Part shown: positions 42,414-51,332 of the stretch, in pieces
Layout of the letters: the number at the start of each line of letters is the position of its first letter
Numbering within the stretch: position 1 is the first letter of the stretch
Source of the DNA: Candidatus Metalachnospira gallinarum
GTDB lineage: Bacteria > Bacillota > Clostridia > Lachnospirales > Anaerotignaceae
DNA: 64,000 nucleotides
NCBI GenBank assembly: GCA_904378045.1
Contig: CAJFHC010000005.1
Location: forward strand, 38,217 to 102,216
Direction: 5' to 3'
Notes under the pieces: model-generated
Told to the model about the DNA's origin: nothing
The model's input: only the letters and a program-made list of their open reading frames with translations
The model's database searches: none
Program-made: the position numbers and the translations under genes

Positions 42414-42686
42414 CTATTTTGATTCGTAATAGTCTATTTTATCGTTGTGCTTTGCCGCGAGCTTAAGCATCTGCGAAAGCACGATTGCAAATCTGCCGAA
42501 TTTTATTTTCATTCTTTCCCTGTTTACATAGCTGATCTTTACCGGAGTATTGAGCTCATCCAGAAAATCCCCTATAGCGTCAAGATTGTTTCCGCAGTAT
42601 TCCGGAAGGCCCAGCTCTTTTACAAAAAGATCGTGTACCTGAGATTTTGTTTCTATTTTCTCGCCGTCAATAGTTATCTCTTTCAA
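42414..42686 (-). CDS. Barstar-family ribonuclease inhibitor, no barnase nearby
   Basis: A 90-residue protein with the barstar fold: an N-terminal strand KEITIDGEKI, helix with LGLPEYCGNNLDAIGDFLDEL (the CGNNLDA element that contacts barnase), and a final basic strand. Barstar binds and blocks secretory RNases. I start at TTG 42686, six bases after GAGGTG; a GTG nine bases earlier is the alternative but would swallow the ribosome site. No secreted guanyl-RNase gene is visible within 20 kb, so it is an orphan or serves another role. Confidence 0.87.
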   Translation of the reverse strand: MKEITIDGEKIETKSQVHDLFVKELGLPEYCGNNLDAIGDFLDELNTPVKISYVNRERMKIKFGRFAIVLSQMLKLAAKHNDKIDYYESK

Positions 42687-42782
42687 AATAATCACCTCTA
42701 CAATATTTTAGTATATCATAAAACCATCTTATTCTCAAAGCATTTATATCTTTTATTTTAAACATTCTGCGGCAATACATAA

Positions 42783-42808
42783 AACCCGGTTCCTAAAAGA
42801 AACCGGGT
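42783..42808 (-). terminator. Terminator, distal copy of a duplicated pair flanking the MITE
   Basis: Plus-strand ACCCGGTT-CCTAAAAG-AAACCGGGT; on the minus strand the stem is followed by TTTTAT. A near copy lies at 42945-42969, on the other side of the repeat element. Confidence 0.65.
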
Positions 42809-42810
42809 CT

Positions 42811-42942
42811 CAGAGTGTCGAAAAAGTCCCACCGGACTTTTTCGAGTTTAAATTAATGCAATAAATCCCTATTTCTGCGGAAAGCCCTGAACTTTGTCAG
42901 GGCGCAGAAATACGGGATTTTCCTCGGCGGAATGACACGCTG
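42811..42942 (+). mobile_element. MITE-like element, copy 2 (right part deleted)
   Basis: It begins CAGAGTGTCGAAAAAGTCC and ends GACACGCTG, giving terminal inverted repeats of nine bases with one mismatch. The first ~110 bases match copy 1 (stem AAAAAGTCC/GGACTTTTT with loop CACC, then the ATCCCTATTTC...GAAATACGGGAT region); the two right-hand hairpins of copy 1 are missing. No simple target duplication is seen, but the element separates two near-identical terminator hairpins. Confidence 0.75.
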
Positions 42943-42944
42943 AA

Positions 42945-42969
42945 ACCCAGTTCATAAAAGAAACCGGGT
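42945..42969 (-). terminator. Terminator of the (p)ppGpp synthetase gene, proximal copy
   Basis: Plus-strand ACCCAGTT-CATAAAAG-AAACCGGGT, seven bases past the stop codon at 42976, with one G-U pair in the stem on the minus strand. Its T run is weaker than that of the copy at 42783. Confidence 0.6.
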
Positions 42970-42975
42970 CTGTTG

Positions 42976-43779
42976 TTATACTCTATACATTTCGGCGACT
43001 ATGTTCAGCTGTTCATTGAAATCCTTTAATTTATTGATATCTCCGTCCTCATAGAGGGCTATGAATCTTCTGTTTATATTGTCGGCCTCGTCTATATGCA
43101 GTTTAAAATAGAGGTTCTGGATATTTTCGAGGATGTTGCTCACAAGGCTGGATTTAAGCTCGCTCATTTTTTCGGCCTGCATAAGCTCCTCCCTTATGGT
43201 AGACATCTCCTTGTCCAGATTAAAGGATGCCTCGGCGCAGTTTTTAAGCCTTGTTTTCAGATCATCGGGGAGGTTGCCGCTGTATTTGTAATTGAGCTCG
43301 TGCTCCGTTACTGCCCAGAAGTTCATCGCCAGCGTCCTTATCTGTATTTCCGCCAGCACCTCTTTAAATCCAAAGGCCGTATTAAGCCCGTATTTTACTA
43401 TTATGTGATAGCTTCTGTATCCGCTTTCCTTCTTATTTGCTATGTAGTCCCTTTCCTCGACTATCTTTATGTCGTGTCCGTCCCTCTGACGGATTATATC
43501 TATTATTTTGGGAATATCCTCAACAAACTGGCATATAAGCCTTATGCCGGCTATGTCCTCCACCTCGTCCTCTATCCTGTTTCTTGATATTCCCTTTCTG
43601 CTTACCTTTTCTATGATGCTTGCCGCGGATTTTACCCTGCCCTCAACGGACTCTATCGGAGAATAAAGTCCGAGCCTGAGATATTCTTTTCTTATATAAT
43701 TAAATTTAAGCATAAGCTCGTCCACCGTCTGCTCGTACGGATAGAGGAGCTCCTTCCAGTTTATTATTTCTTTGTCCAA
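42976..43779 (-). CDS. Small alarmone synthetase, GTP pyrophosphokinase (RelQ/YjbM-like)
   Basis: A 267-residue RelA/SpoT-type synthetase without hydrolase or ACT domains. RVKSAASIIEKVSRKGI, the substrate motif DIAGIRLICQFVEDI, KESGYRSYHIIV and AEIQIRTLAMNFWAVTEHELNYKY are the nucleotide- and GTP-binding blocks of ppGpp synthetases. It makes (p)ppGpp or pGpp for stringent signalling. The start is a TTG at 43779 behind AGGAGTGGATTCAC. It stands alone between divergent-looking gaps. Confidence 0.92.
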   Translation of the reverse strand: MDKEIINWKELLYPYEQTVDELMLKFNYIRKEYLRLGLYSPIESVEGRVKSAASIIEKVSRKGISRNRIEDEVEDIAGIRLICQFVEDIPKIIDIIRQRDGHDIKIVEERDYIANKKESGYRSYHIIVKYGLNTAFGFKEVLAEIQIRTLAMNFWAVTEHELNYKYSGNLPDDLKTRLKNCAEASFNLDKEMSTIREELMQAEKMSELKSSLVSNILENIQNLYFKLHIDEADNINRRFIALYEDGDINKLKDFNEQLNIVAEMYRV

Positions 43780-43968
43780 GTGAATCCACTCCTGTCGGTT
43801 AATACTGCCCTGAGTTTATGGAGGCAAACATACTTCCTTGTATATTATAACATATTATTTTCAAAATCAAATGCAGATTTGGCATAAAAATGTATAATTT
43901 TTCATTGTTTGCACACTATTTTTTGTCCATATTTCAGGAAGTCATAATTTATTCATAAATTTTGTTTA

Positions 43969-45111
43969 TTATTCCCTATCTCTTTTCAAATATTCCCATG
44001 GATCAGTATGCTCGCCGTTTACCCTTACCTCAAAATGACAATGGCTGCCAGTCGCGTAACCGGTGGAGCCGCAAAGGGCTATCACGTCTCCTCTATGGAC
44101 AGACTGCCCGTTTTCAACCTCAACGGAGCTGTTATGGGCATAAAGCGTTGAAATTCCTCCTCCGTGATCGATTATGACCGTATTTCCGTATCCGTTTATC
44201 CATCCCGCGTTTATGACGGTTCCGTCTTCCGCCGCCCGTATCTCATATCCTTCCGGAGCCGGTATGTCGATTCCCGTGTGAAACTCATATCCGTTGCCCA
44301 CAGGGCTTATCCTTCCCACATATCCGCTGCTTACATAGTACCGCCCCTCAACGGGCCATTCCAGCTCCCCTCCGGTGTATGTATCCACAAATTCCTTGTT
44401 TTTTTCGATATTCACAATAATGTCATATACCTTATCAGCCGCCTCCTCGAGTTCCGCCAATTCTTTTTCAGCACGTTTTGCGTCCTGACGGTATTCCTCA
44501 AGGAGCCTATTCTTTTCCTCGTACATTACGGCCATTTCAAATTCCTTTTCGGTCTTGAATTTTTCCAGCGCCGTCTTTGCCTCAGATCTTTCCTCTATGC
44601 GTTCAAGCTCCTCCCTCAGACATTCCTCATTGGCCTTAAGCTCTTCCAAAAGCTCCGCATCATATTTCATTATGTCCTCGGCGTACTGTCTGTATCTGGC
44701 GTAATCCGAAATGCTCCCGCATTCGCCCGCAATTTCAAGCGGATCAAGTTCGCCGTTTTCATAAATAAACCTAAGCCTGTCCGACGCGCGCTCGTTTAAA
44801 CTCTGTCTTTTTTCCTCGGCCTCTTCAAGTTTTTCCCTTGCCTCGTCTATTTCCATTAAGACGTCAAGTATTTCTTTTTCCGTATTGTCTATATCTATCT
44901 GCGCCTCCGAAAGACGCATATCCAAATCATATATTTCTTTTTTTATGTCGTTCTGCGCGTCATAATTGTTTTCAAGCTCTTCTCTTCGCTCATTTTCATC
45001 ATATACGATACGCTCGTAGTTTTTTCTGTACTCCTCAAGTTCCCCGGCGTTTGCGCTGAATGTAAGTATACACGCCGACAAAACAAACATACTTATTTTT
45101 GATGGCTTCAT
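43969..45111 (-). CDS. M23-family murein endopeptidase with coiled coil (EnvC-like)
   Basis: A 380-residue exported hydrolase or hydrolase activator. The signal peptide ends near FSANAGE, then ~210 residues of coiled coil rich in Glu/Lys/Leu (residues 30-245), then an M23 (LytM) domain. The active-site pieces HTGIDIPAPEGYEI (H and D), GYGNTVIIDHGGG and SHCHFEVRVNG (HxH) are intact, so it is likely an active zinc endopeptidase cutting peptidoglycan cross-links. Start at 45111 follows GGGAGATATAA. It lies at the end of the whiA region but after a terminator. Confidence 0.9.
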   Translation of the reverse strand: MKPSKISMFVLSACILTFSANAGELEEYRKNYERIVYDENERREELENNYDAQNDIKKEIYDLDMRLSEAQIDIDNTEKEILDVLMEIDEAREKLEEAEEKRQSLNERASDRLRFIYENGELDPLEIAGECGSISDYARYRQYAEDIMKYDAELLEELKANEECLREELERIEERSEAKTALEKFKTEKEFEMAVMYEEKNRLLEEYRQDAKRAEKELAELEEAADKVYDIIVNIEKNKEFVDTYTGGELEWPVEGRYYVSSGYVGRISPVGNGYEFHTGIDIPAPEGYEIRAAEDGTVINAGWINGYGNTVIIDHGGGISTLYAHNSSVEVENGQSVHRGDVIALCGSTGYATGSHCHFEVRVNGEHTDPWEYLKRDRE

Positions 45112-45220
45112 ATTTATATCTCCCATAATTTTTTACAGAAAATATTATAGCATCAAAAATTTGTAAAAAATTAAAAATCCTTCGGCATATAAAGCCCGTA
45201 TACGGCAAATTTCTACAGGC

Positions 45221-45247
45221 AAAAAAAGAACGGATATAAATATCCGT
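45221..45247 (-). terminator. Terminator of the whiA/Crh-like transcript
   Basis: ACGGATAT (45230-45237), AA, ATATCCGT (45240-45247); on the minus strand followed by seven T. Confidence 0.8.
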
Positions 45248-45271
45248 CCTGTTGATCTTATCTAATACAAA

Positions 45272-45523
45272 TCAAGCCAATATGCCGCAAATTTCGTTTA
45301 CAGCCTTCTCTTCATCTTCTCCCTCGGCAATAACGGAGATCGTGTCATCTTCCTTGAGCGCCAAAGAGATAATGCACATCATGCTTTTTGCGTTAATTCT
45401 TTTTTCTTCTTCCTCAATGCTGATCTCGCTTTTGAACTGACCCGCGCACTGAACTAAATAAGCGATCTGTCTCGCGTCAAGATTATTCTTTACTTTGATT
45501 GTTTTGCGTACCAACTTCTTCAC
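45272..45523 (-). CDS. HPr/Crh-like protein lacking the phospho-accepting His
   Basis: An 83-residue HPr-fold protein. The usual GIHARP site reads NLDARQ, so the PTS-phosphorylated His is Asp16 (Arg18 is kept), while the regulatory Ser site is kept as NAKSMMC (Ser47). This is the pattern of B. subtilis Crh, which has Gln at that place and acts only in HprK-dependent catabolite control. Translation starts at GTG 45523, overlapping whiA by 41 bases, with GAGAGGAAATG upstream. The order hprK-murB-rapZ-whiA-this gene parallels yvcJ-yvcK-yvcL-crh. Confidence 0.87.
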   Translation of the reverse strand: MKKLVRKTIKVKNNLDARQIAYLVQCAGQFKSEISIEEEEKRINAKSMMCIISLALKEDDTISVIAEGEDEEKAVNEICGILA

Positions 45524-46469
45524 CCATTTCCTCTCTTAAAGAATCCGCAATTTCTGCCAATTTTCTCAGTCTGTGATTTACTCCGGACTTTCCAACGGGC
45601 GGATTTAGCATCTGACCAAGTTCCTTCAGGCTCGCGTCAGGATACTCCAGCCTCAAATGAGCAATGTCGCTCAGAGATTGCGGCAGCTGTGATAAATCCA
45701 TTCTTTTCAGTATCAGCTCGATGTCCTCTGTCTGTCTGACGGAAGCATATACCGTTTTATTAAGATTCGCCATCTCACAGTTGAATTTTCTGTTGACATT
45801 GTTGCGCATATCCTTAATTATCCGTATATTTTCAAGGTCAAGCAAAGCCTTATAGGCTCCCATGATGTTGAGCATATCAACGATCTGCTCTCCCTCTTTA
45901 AGATATACGACGTAATGCTCCTTACGCATGACGATCTTGGCTTCAAGTCCAAACGAGTTGATCAAATCCCTGAGGTCCTCGCTGCAGGCTTCGCTTGAGC
46001 ATGCAAATTCAAGATGATACATTTTTTCCGGATCGGATATGGAACCCGCCGCCAGAAAAGCACCCCTTATATACGCCCTTTTACAGCAAACGCTGTTTAC
46101 GACAAGCTCATCGATATTATTTGAAATACGTCCCCTTCCGTTTTCAAATTTCAATATCCCGCAGGCCTGAAGCATTTTTTCGGCCTGCTGCTTGTTATTA
46201 ATAAACAGCATGTATACCATATTCTTTTTTAACTGGCTGTTCCGCCTGGTCAAAACCTCACTGTCTATATTAAAAGTTTTTTTCAGCAATGTAAAGTATT
46301 TTCTGGCGGCGGCCGGATTTTCAGTTTGTATTTTTACACAAAATTTCTCTCCATTATTGGCGATATGTCCACACATGTTCAGAATCGCCGACAATTCGGC
46401 TATATTACAATGTCTTGCATTCCCAAAATGATGGGACAACTCGCTTTTTACATTAGATGAAAATGACAA
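45483..46469 (-). CDS. whiA: DNA-binding protein WhiA
   Basis: A 328-residue protein with a LAGLIDADG-like fold and a C-terminal helix-turn-helix. SFSSNVKSELSH at the start, CCKRAYIRGAFLAAGSISDP (the LAGLIDADG core) and RLEYPDASLKELGQMLNPPVGKSGVNHRLRKL at the end are diagnostic. WhiA influences cell division and fatty-acid composition in Bacillota. I start at the TTG 46469, eight bases after GGGAGG; the longer reading begins inside the rapZ-side gap. It lies 64 bases downstream of rapZ, without mgfK between. Confidence 0.94.
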   Translation of the reverse strand: MSFSSNVKSELSHHFGNARHCNIAELSAILNMCGHIANNGEKFCVKIQTENPAAARKYFTLLKKTFNIDSEVLTRRNSQLKKNMVYMLFINNKQQAEKMLQACGILKFENGRGRISNNIDELVVNSVCCKRAYIRGAFLAAGSISDPEKMYHLEFACSSEACSEDLRDLINSFGLEAKIVMRKEHYVVYLKEGEQIVDMLNIMGAYKALLDLENIRIIKDMRNNVNRKFNCEMANLNKTVYASVRQTEDIELILKRMDLSQLPQSLSDIAHLRLEYPDASLKELGQMLNPPVGKSGVNHRLRKLAEIADSLREEMGEEVGTQNNQSKE

Positions 46470-46532
46470 ATTTTTTACCTCCCGACTGCATTTCCGAGAA
46501 AACACTTGCGCGGCTTCCACGACTGAAATTTT

Positions 46533-47405
46533 TTATAAGCTCTTTATTTTAGAGTCTTTTTCAATATCGTTATGATTTATGATAACGCTGTGCGATTTTT
46601 TCAGTCTGTTGTATATCTCGTTGGCAAGGGTCACGGAGCGGTGCTTTCCGCCTGTACATCCTATGGCGATAACAAGCTGGTTCTTTCCTTCTTTGATATA
46701 AAGAGGTATCAAAAACTCAAGCAGATCCGTCAGCTTGTCCAAAAACTTCAGGCTTTCGTCAAAGCTCATAACATAATCCCTTACAGGGGCGTCATTTCCC
46801 GTAAATTCCCTAAGCTCCTGTATATAGTACGGATTGGGAAGAAATCTAACGTCAAAAACAAGATCGGCGTCCATCGGTATGCCGTATTTAAAACCAAATG
46901 AACAGACCTTGATTATGAGCGAGTCAAATTCTCCGTTATCCTTGAATATTTTATTTATCTGTATTTTAAGCTCTCTCGTTAAGATGCTGCTCGTGTCAAT
47001 GATATAAGTCGCCCTCTGTCTTACATCCGCCAGCATGGCTCTTTCCTTGCCGATTCCGGTTTCCAGAGAGCCTCCTCTTGAAAGCGGGTGCGATCTTCTG
47101 GATTCCTTATATCTTTTTATGAGCGTGGCATCGGAAGCGTCAAGATAAAGTATCTCATAGTCGTATCCCGCTTCCTTAAGTTCCTTCAGTCCGACAAACA
47201 AATCGCCGAAGAGCTTTCCTCCCCTTATGTCTATTCCAAGGGCGACCTTGTCAATGGATCCGTCCTGCTCGAAGCAAAGCTGAGAAAATTTTGTTATAAG
47301 GGCCGGGGGAAGGTTATCAACACAGAAAAATCCTATATCCTCAAGGAATTTAAGCACCGTAGTCTTTCCGGCTCCGGACATTCCGGTCACGATAACAAAT
47401 CTCAT
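46533..47405 (-). CDS. rapZ: RNase adapter / GTPase-like protein RapZ (YvcJ)
   Basis: A 290-residue P-loop protein; in B. subtilis YvcJ hydrolyses nucleotides and its E. coli counterpart guides RNase E to glmS-regulating RNAs. Walker [10 protein letters not shown] (8-16), [14 protein letters not shown] [13 protein letters not shown], the DIRGG and [11 protein letters not shown] segments, and [14 protein letters not shown] near the C-terminus identify it. Start 47405 follows GAGGTGAGTGTAT. It is coupled at short range with murB (36 bases). Confidence 0.94.
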   Translation of the reverse strand: MRFVIVTGMSGAGKTTVLKFLEDIGFFCVDNLPPALITKFSQLCFEQDGSIDKVALGIDIRGGKLFGDLFVGLKELKEAGYDYEILYLDASDATLIKRYKESRRSHPLSRGGSLETGIGKERAMLADVRQRATYIIDTSSILTRELKIQINKIFKDNGEFDSLIIKVCSFGFKYGIPMDADLVFDVRFLPNPYYIQELREFTGNDAPVRDYVMSFDESLKFLDKLTDLLEFLIPLYIKEGKNQLVIAIGCTGGKHRSVTLANEIYNRLKKSHSVIINHNDIEKDSKIKSL

Positions 47406-47441
47406 ATACACTCACCTCTTTAGATCGTTTACAGATAAAGG

Positions 47442-48338
47442 CTACTTTCTGCCTATAAATCTGACTTCGGGTTCCAGTCTTACACCAAATTTATTATACA
47501 CCGTTTCGGCGCAGCAGTCCATAAGCTCCAGAATGTCCTCGGTTGTGGCGTCTCCGGTGTTGATTATAAATCCGGCATGCTTTTGAGACACCTGGGCTCC
47601 GCCTATGGTTTTCCCTTTAAGGCCGGCGTCCTCTATGAGTTTTCCGGCGAAATGGCCCTCCGGCCTTTTGAACGTGCTTCCCGCGCTCGGATAATTAAGC
47701 GGCTGTTTCTCACGCCTTCTCGCGGCAAAGTCAGCCATTTTTTCCTTTATGGCTCTGCCGTCTCCCTCCTTCAGCCTGAATCCGGCGCCGATTACGATCA
47801 TTTTCTTTTCGTCTATGACCGAATGTCTGTAGGAAAGCCCCAACTCATCCTTTGTCAGCCTTAAAATATTGCCCTCATTGTCTATAACGTCGGCGTAATC
47901 TATCGCGTCCTTTATTTCTCCGTCATAGGCTCCCGCGTTCATCACCACCGCGCCCCCGACGCTTCCCGGTATTCCGGAAGCAAATTCAAGGCCGGTAAGG
48001 CAGTTTTCCGCCGCGGCCGCCGCGAGCGATGAAAGAAGAGCCCCGGCTTCGGCATATATTTTTTCGCCTTCAACGGAAATATTATTCATCATCGAGCCTA
48101 TCTCTATTACCGCGCCGCATATTCCTCTGTCCGAAACGAGCAGATTGGAGCCGTTTCCGATGATCGTATACTCCACGTTCTCTTTTTTCAGCATCTCAAT
48201 GGCTTTTATAATGTTTTCCGCGCGGTCGGCCTTAACGTATACGTCGGCCGGCCCTCCGGTCCTGAATGACGTATGGTTTTTCATAGGCTCGTTTATATAT
48301 ACTTCTTTAAAAATTTCCTTAAGTTTTTCCAGATACAT
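47442..48338 (-). CDS. murB: UDP-N-acetylenolpyruvoylglucosamine reductase
   Basis: A 298-residue FAD enzyme that makes UDP-MurNAc, committing precursors to peptidoglycan. FAD-binding blocks TSFRTGGPADVYV, IGNGSNLLVSDRG and GIPGSVGGAVVMNAGAYDGE, plus YRHSV and the catalytic Ser/Glu region YPSAGSTFKRPEG and LEPEVRFIG, show a type II MurB. Start is ATG 48338, with GGGGTG upstream. It lies 14 bases from hprK, a common Bacillota grouping. Confidence 0.96.
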   Translation of the reverse strand: MYLEKLKEIFKEVYINEPMKNHTSFRTGGPADVYVKADRAENIIKAIEMLKKENVEYTIIGNGSNLLVSDRGICGAVIEIGSMMNNISVEGEKIYAEAGALLSSLAAAAAENCLTGLEFASGIPGSVGGAVVMNAGAYDGEIKDAIDYADVIDNEGNILRLTKDELGLSYRHSVIDEKKMIVIGAGFRLKEGDGRAIKEKMADFAARRREKQPLNYPSAGSTFKRPEGHFAGKLIEDAGLKGKTIGGAQVSQKHAGFIINTGDATTEDILELMDCCAETVYNKFGVRLEPEVRFIGRK

Positions 48339-48352
48339 AAATGGCACCCCGT

Positions 48353-49258
48353 TTACAGATTAAGTCTTTTTCTTATATTATTTTCGGGATTAAGGCGTTT
48401 CTGTCTGTTGTTTATGGCGGCGGACTCGCATATAACGGCCACGTTACGTCCGGGTCTCAGCGGGATGGTCTTACATACGATCTTATTGCCGAGTATCTCG
48501 ATATATTCCTCCTCAAGCCCAAGCCTGTCATATATTTCCTCACTGTTCCAGTTTACCAGCTTTATTACCACATCTATGTTCTGCGACGCTTTAACAGCTC
48601 CGGCTCCATAAAGCTCGTGTACGTCAAGTATGCCGATTCCTCTCAGCTCTATAAGATATCTTATGAGTTCAGGACAAGTTCCCATTAAAGTTTTATGGGA
48701 TATTCTTCTTATCTCCACGGCGTCGTCCGCCACAAGACGGTGTCCTCTTTTTATAAGCTCAAGGGCGGCCTCGCTTTTGCCGATCCCGCTCTCGCCTATT
48801 ATAAGCAGTCCCTCCCCGTATACGTCAACAAGCACGCCGTGCATCGTTATTCTGTCGGCAAGCTCTGTGTTGAGCCATTTTGTAGCCTCGCTGTAAAGCT
48901 CTGAGGCTCCGTCAGGCGTTCTGAAAACGGGAACGCCGTATTTTTCCGCAAGCTCTTTTATCTCGGGAAACGGCTCAAGCGCCCGGCAGAACACTATGCA
49001 AGGAATATGGAAGCTGAACAGCTTGTCAAGAATGTTATATCTTGTCTCGGAAGTCTGCCTTCTCATATATGTGTGCTCTATTCGTCCTATTATCTGTATT
49101 CTCGTATTGTCAAAATGGTCAAAAAATCCCGTAAGCTGCAAAGCCGGTCTGTTAACGTATTTCTGTGTAAGGGGTATGCTCTCAAATTCTATATGCGGAG
49201 TAAGATTTTCCAGTTCAAATTCCTTTACAAACTTTCCCAATGTTATGCTCGTCTGCAT
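48353..49258 (-). CDS. hprK: HPr kinase/phosphorylase
   Basis: A 301-residue hexameric kinase that phosphorylates HPr/Crh on the regulatory serine for catabolite control. Walker A GESGIGKS (155-162), the following HRLVADDAVEI, the signature LMGTCPELIRYLIELRGIGILDV and the C-terminal NVAVICESAAIN are complete. Its natural partner in this window is the Crh-like protein with Ser47 at 45272-45523. Start follows AAAGGAGGGCGCAA, 12 bases after uvrC. Confidence 0.96.
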   Translation of the reverse strand: MQTSITLGKFVKEFELENLTPHIEFESIPLTQKYVNRPALQLTGFFDHFDNTRIQIIGRIEHTYMRRQTSETRYNILDKLFSFHIPCIVFCRALEPFPEIKELAEKYGVPVFRTPDGASELYSEATKWLNTELADRITMHGVLVDVYGEGLLIIGESGIGKSEAALELIKRGHRLVADDAVEIRRISHKTLMGTCPELIRYLIELRGIGILDVHELYGAGAVKASQNIDVVIKLVNWNSEEIYDRLGLEEEYIEILGNKIVCKTIPLRPGRNVAVICESAAINNRQKRLNPENNIRKRLNL

Positions 49259-49270
49259 TTGCGCCCTCCT

Positions 49271-51118
49271 TTACTTTATGCCATGGAAATACGCGTATAC
49301 GTTTTCCGCGGCCTTTATCGTCATTCCGTCGGCTTCAAGAAGCTCGTCCACCTCGGCGTTTCTGATGCTTTCTATGTCGCCGAATCTTCTCATAAGCGAC
49401 TTTCTTCTGGCCGAGCCTATTCCCTCGATGTCGTCCAGAACGGAATGTATCTGTTTTTCGTTTCTTAGTTTTCTGTGATATTCTATGGCGAATCTGTGTA
49501 CCTCGTCCTGTATTCTTGTTATGAGCTTAAAGCCCTCGGAATTAGGGCTTATTTCCTTTTCCTCGCCGTTATACAGCAGTCCCCTTGTCCTGTGCCTGTC
49601 GTCCTTGACCATTCCGCACACCGGAACATACACCCCGGCATTGTCCATGGCGTTAAGGGCGGCGGCGATCTGTGTCTTTCCTCCGTCGACCATTATAAGG
49701 TCAGGCAGTCTCGCGAAGCTGCCGTTTTCATTTTTCTCTTTTATATAATGGGAAAGCCTTCTTGTTATTACCTCCTCCATGGAGGCGAAATCGTTGGCTC
49801 CGACAACGGTTTTTATCTTAAATTTCCTGTAATCGCTGTTTTTTGCCCTTCCGTTCTCAAATACGACCATTGAGCCTACGGACTCAAAGCCCTGGGTATT
49901 TGAAATATCGTAGGATTCTATTCTTGAGGGCAGCTCGTCAAGTCCGAGTATATCTTTTATTTCCTCAAGGGCTCCTATGGTCTGTTTCTGCTCCTTCTTT
50001 ATCCTCTCGCCTATTCTCTCAAATGTAATGGCCGCGTTTCCTGCGGCAAGCTCAACCATTTTATGCTTTTCTCCCTTTTTGGGAACGGTAATGGTGACCT
50101 TCGAGCCCCTCATGGTCTCAAGAAGTTCCTCTATGGCATCTTTTTCGTCGGGAAGCAGCTCCTCCTCAAGTATGAGTTCCTTTGGTATATAGGCGGTACC
50201 GCTGTAAAACTGCTTGACAAACTGGGTCATAATGCCGCTTCTGTCTATATAGTCCGGAGCGTTTATGAGGAAATGCTCTCTTCCGGACAGCTTTCCTCCT
50301 CTTATGAAAAACACCTGGACAAGAGCTTCGTCCATTGCCCTTGAGAACGCTATGACATCGCTGTCTCCGGCTCCGCTGTTGGTGATCTTCTGTTTCTCCA
50401 TTATCTTTTTGACCCCGGCTATCCTGTCTCTGTACGAGGCCGCCTTTTCAAACTCAAGAGCCTCCGAAGCGTTGAGCATAAGTCCCTCAAGATATTTTAT
50501 AATATAATCGTATTTACCCTCAAGGACGGCTATTACCTCGTCCACGATTTTATTATACTCTTCCTTTGAGATAAGATTGTCGCAGGGAGCGGAGCACTGT
50601 CCTATATGATAATTAAGGCAGGGCCTTTCCTTTCCCATGTCCCTTGGCAGCTTTTTTCGGCACTTCCTTATGGGAAACAGTCTGTTTATGAGCTCGACTG
50701 TTTCCTTGGCCGCCGTAGCGTCGGTGATGGGGCCGAAGTATCTGCTCTTGTCCTTGACATACTTTCTGGTGATAAACACCCTTGGAAAATCCTCATTCAG
50801 CGTCACCTTTATATAGGGATATGTCTTGTCGTCCTTAAGCATTACATTGTATTTCGGCCTGTGCTCCTTTATAAGGTTGCACTCAAGAAGCAGAGCTTCC
50901 ATCTCCGAATCCGTTACAATATATTCAAAGTATGCGATATGAGACACAAGCGCGGATGTTTTAGCCGTCTTGTTTTTACTGTTTTGGAAATACTGTCTCA
51001 CCCTGTTTTTCAGGTTGACAGCCTTGCCGACATATATTATCTCGTCGGTGGCGTCGTGCATTATATATACTCCGGGCTTATCCGGAAGTTTTTTCAGTTC
51101 TTCTGCAAAATCAAACAT
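49271..51118 (-). CDS. uvrC: Excinuclease ABC subunit C
   Basis: A 615-residue nucleotide-excision repair endonuclease that makes both cuts around a lesion after UvrAB binding. The N-terminal GIY-YIG nuclease (GVYIMHDATDEIIYVGKA), a UvrB-binding UVR motif (ASEALEFEKAASYRDRI), the RNase H-like domain (ESYDISNTQG, LIMVDGGKTQI, RDEVHRFAI-like QDEVHRFAIEYHR) and C-terminal helix-hairpin-helix (DDIEGIGSARRKSLMRRFG) are intact. It is first in the uvrC-hprK-murB-rapZ-whiA-crh operon. The start follows CGGGAGATAGATT. Confidence 0.96.
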   Translation of the reverse strand: MFDFAEELKKLPDKPGVYIMHDATDEIIYVGKAVNLKNRVRQYFQNSKNKTAKTSALVSHIAYFEYIVTDSEMEALLLECNLIKEHRPKYNVMLKDDKTYPYIKVTLNEDFPRVFITRKYVKDKSRYFGPITDATAAKETVELINRLFPIRKCRKKLPRDMGKERPCLNYHIGQCSAPCDNLISKEEYNKIVDEVIAVLEGKYDYIIKYLEGLMLNASEALEFEKAASYRDRIAGVKKIMEKQKITNSGAGDSDVIAFSRAMDEALVQVFFIRGGKLSGREHFLINAPDYIDRSGIMTQFVKQFYSGTAYIPKELILEEELLPDEKDAIEELLETMRGSKVTITVPKKGEKHKMVELAAGNAAITFERIGERIKKEQKQTIGALEEIKDILGLDELPSRIESYDISNTQGFESVGSMVVFENGRAKNSDYRKFKIKTVVGANDFASMEEVITRRLSHYIKEKNENGSFARLPDLIMVDGGKTQIAAALNAMDNAGVYVPVCGMVKDDRHRTRGLLYNGEEKEISPNSEGFKLITRIQDEVHRFAIEYHRKLRNEKQIHSVLDDIEGIGSARRKSLMRRFGDIESIRNAEVDELLEADGMTIKAAENVYAYFHGIK

Positions 51119-51332
51119 AATCTATCTCCCGCAGGCCAAATTTTTATCGTCCCCGCCGCGTACCAATTATCAATAATGCCCCCTTTCGCAAGGGAGCACG
51201 ATATATCAATTTCATTATACTTCATAGGCCGGATTATTTCAACTTTTACTTATTTTTCGGCCGTCTCAAAAGTCATTTAATGAAGCGGCGGAAAATACAC
51301 ATATATAGAACAGTTTTTGGAATGATGTGCAC

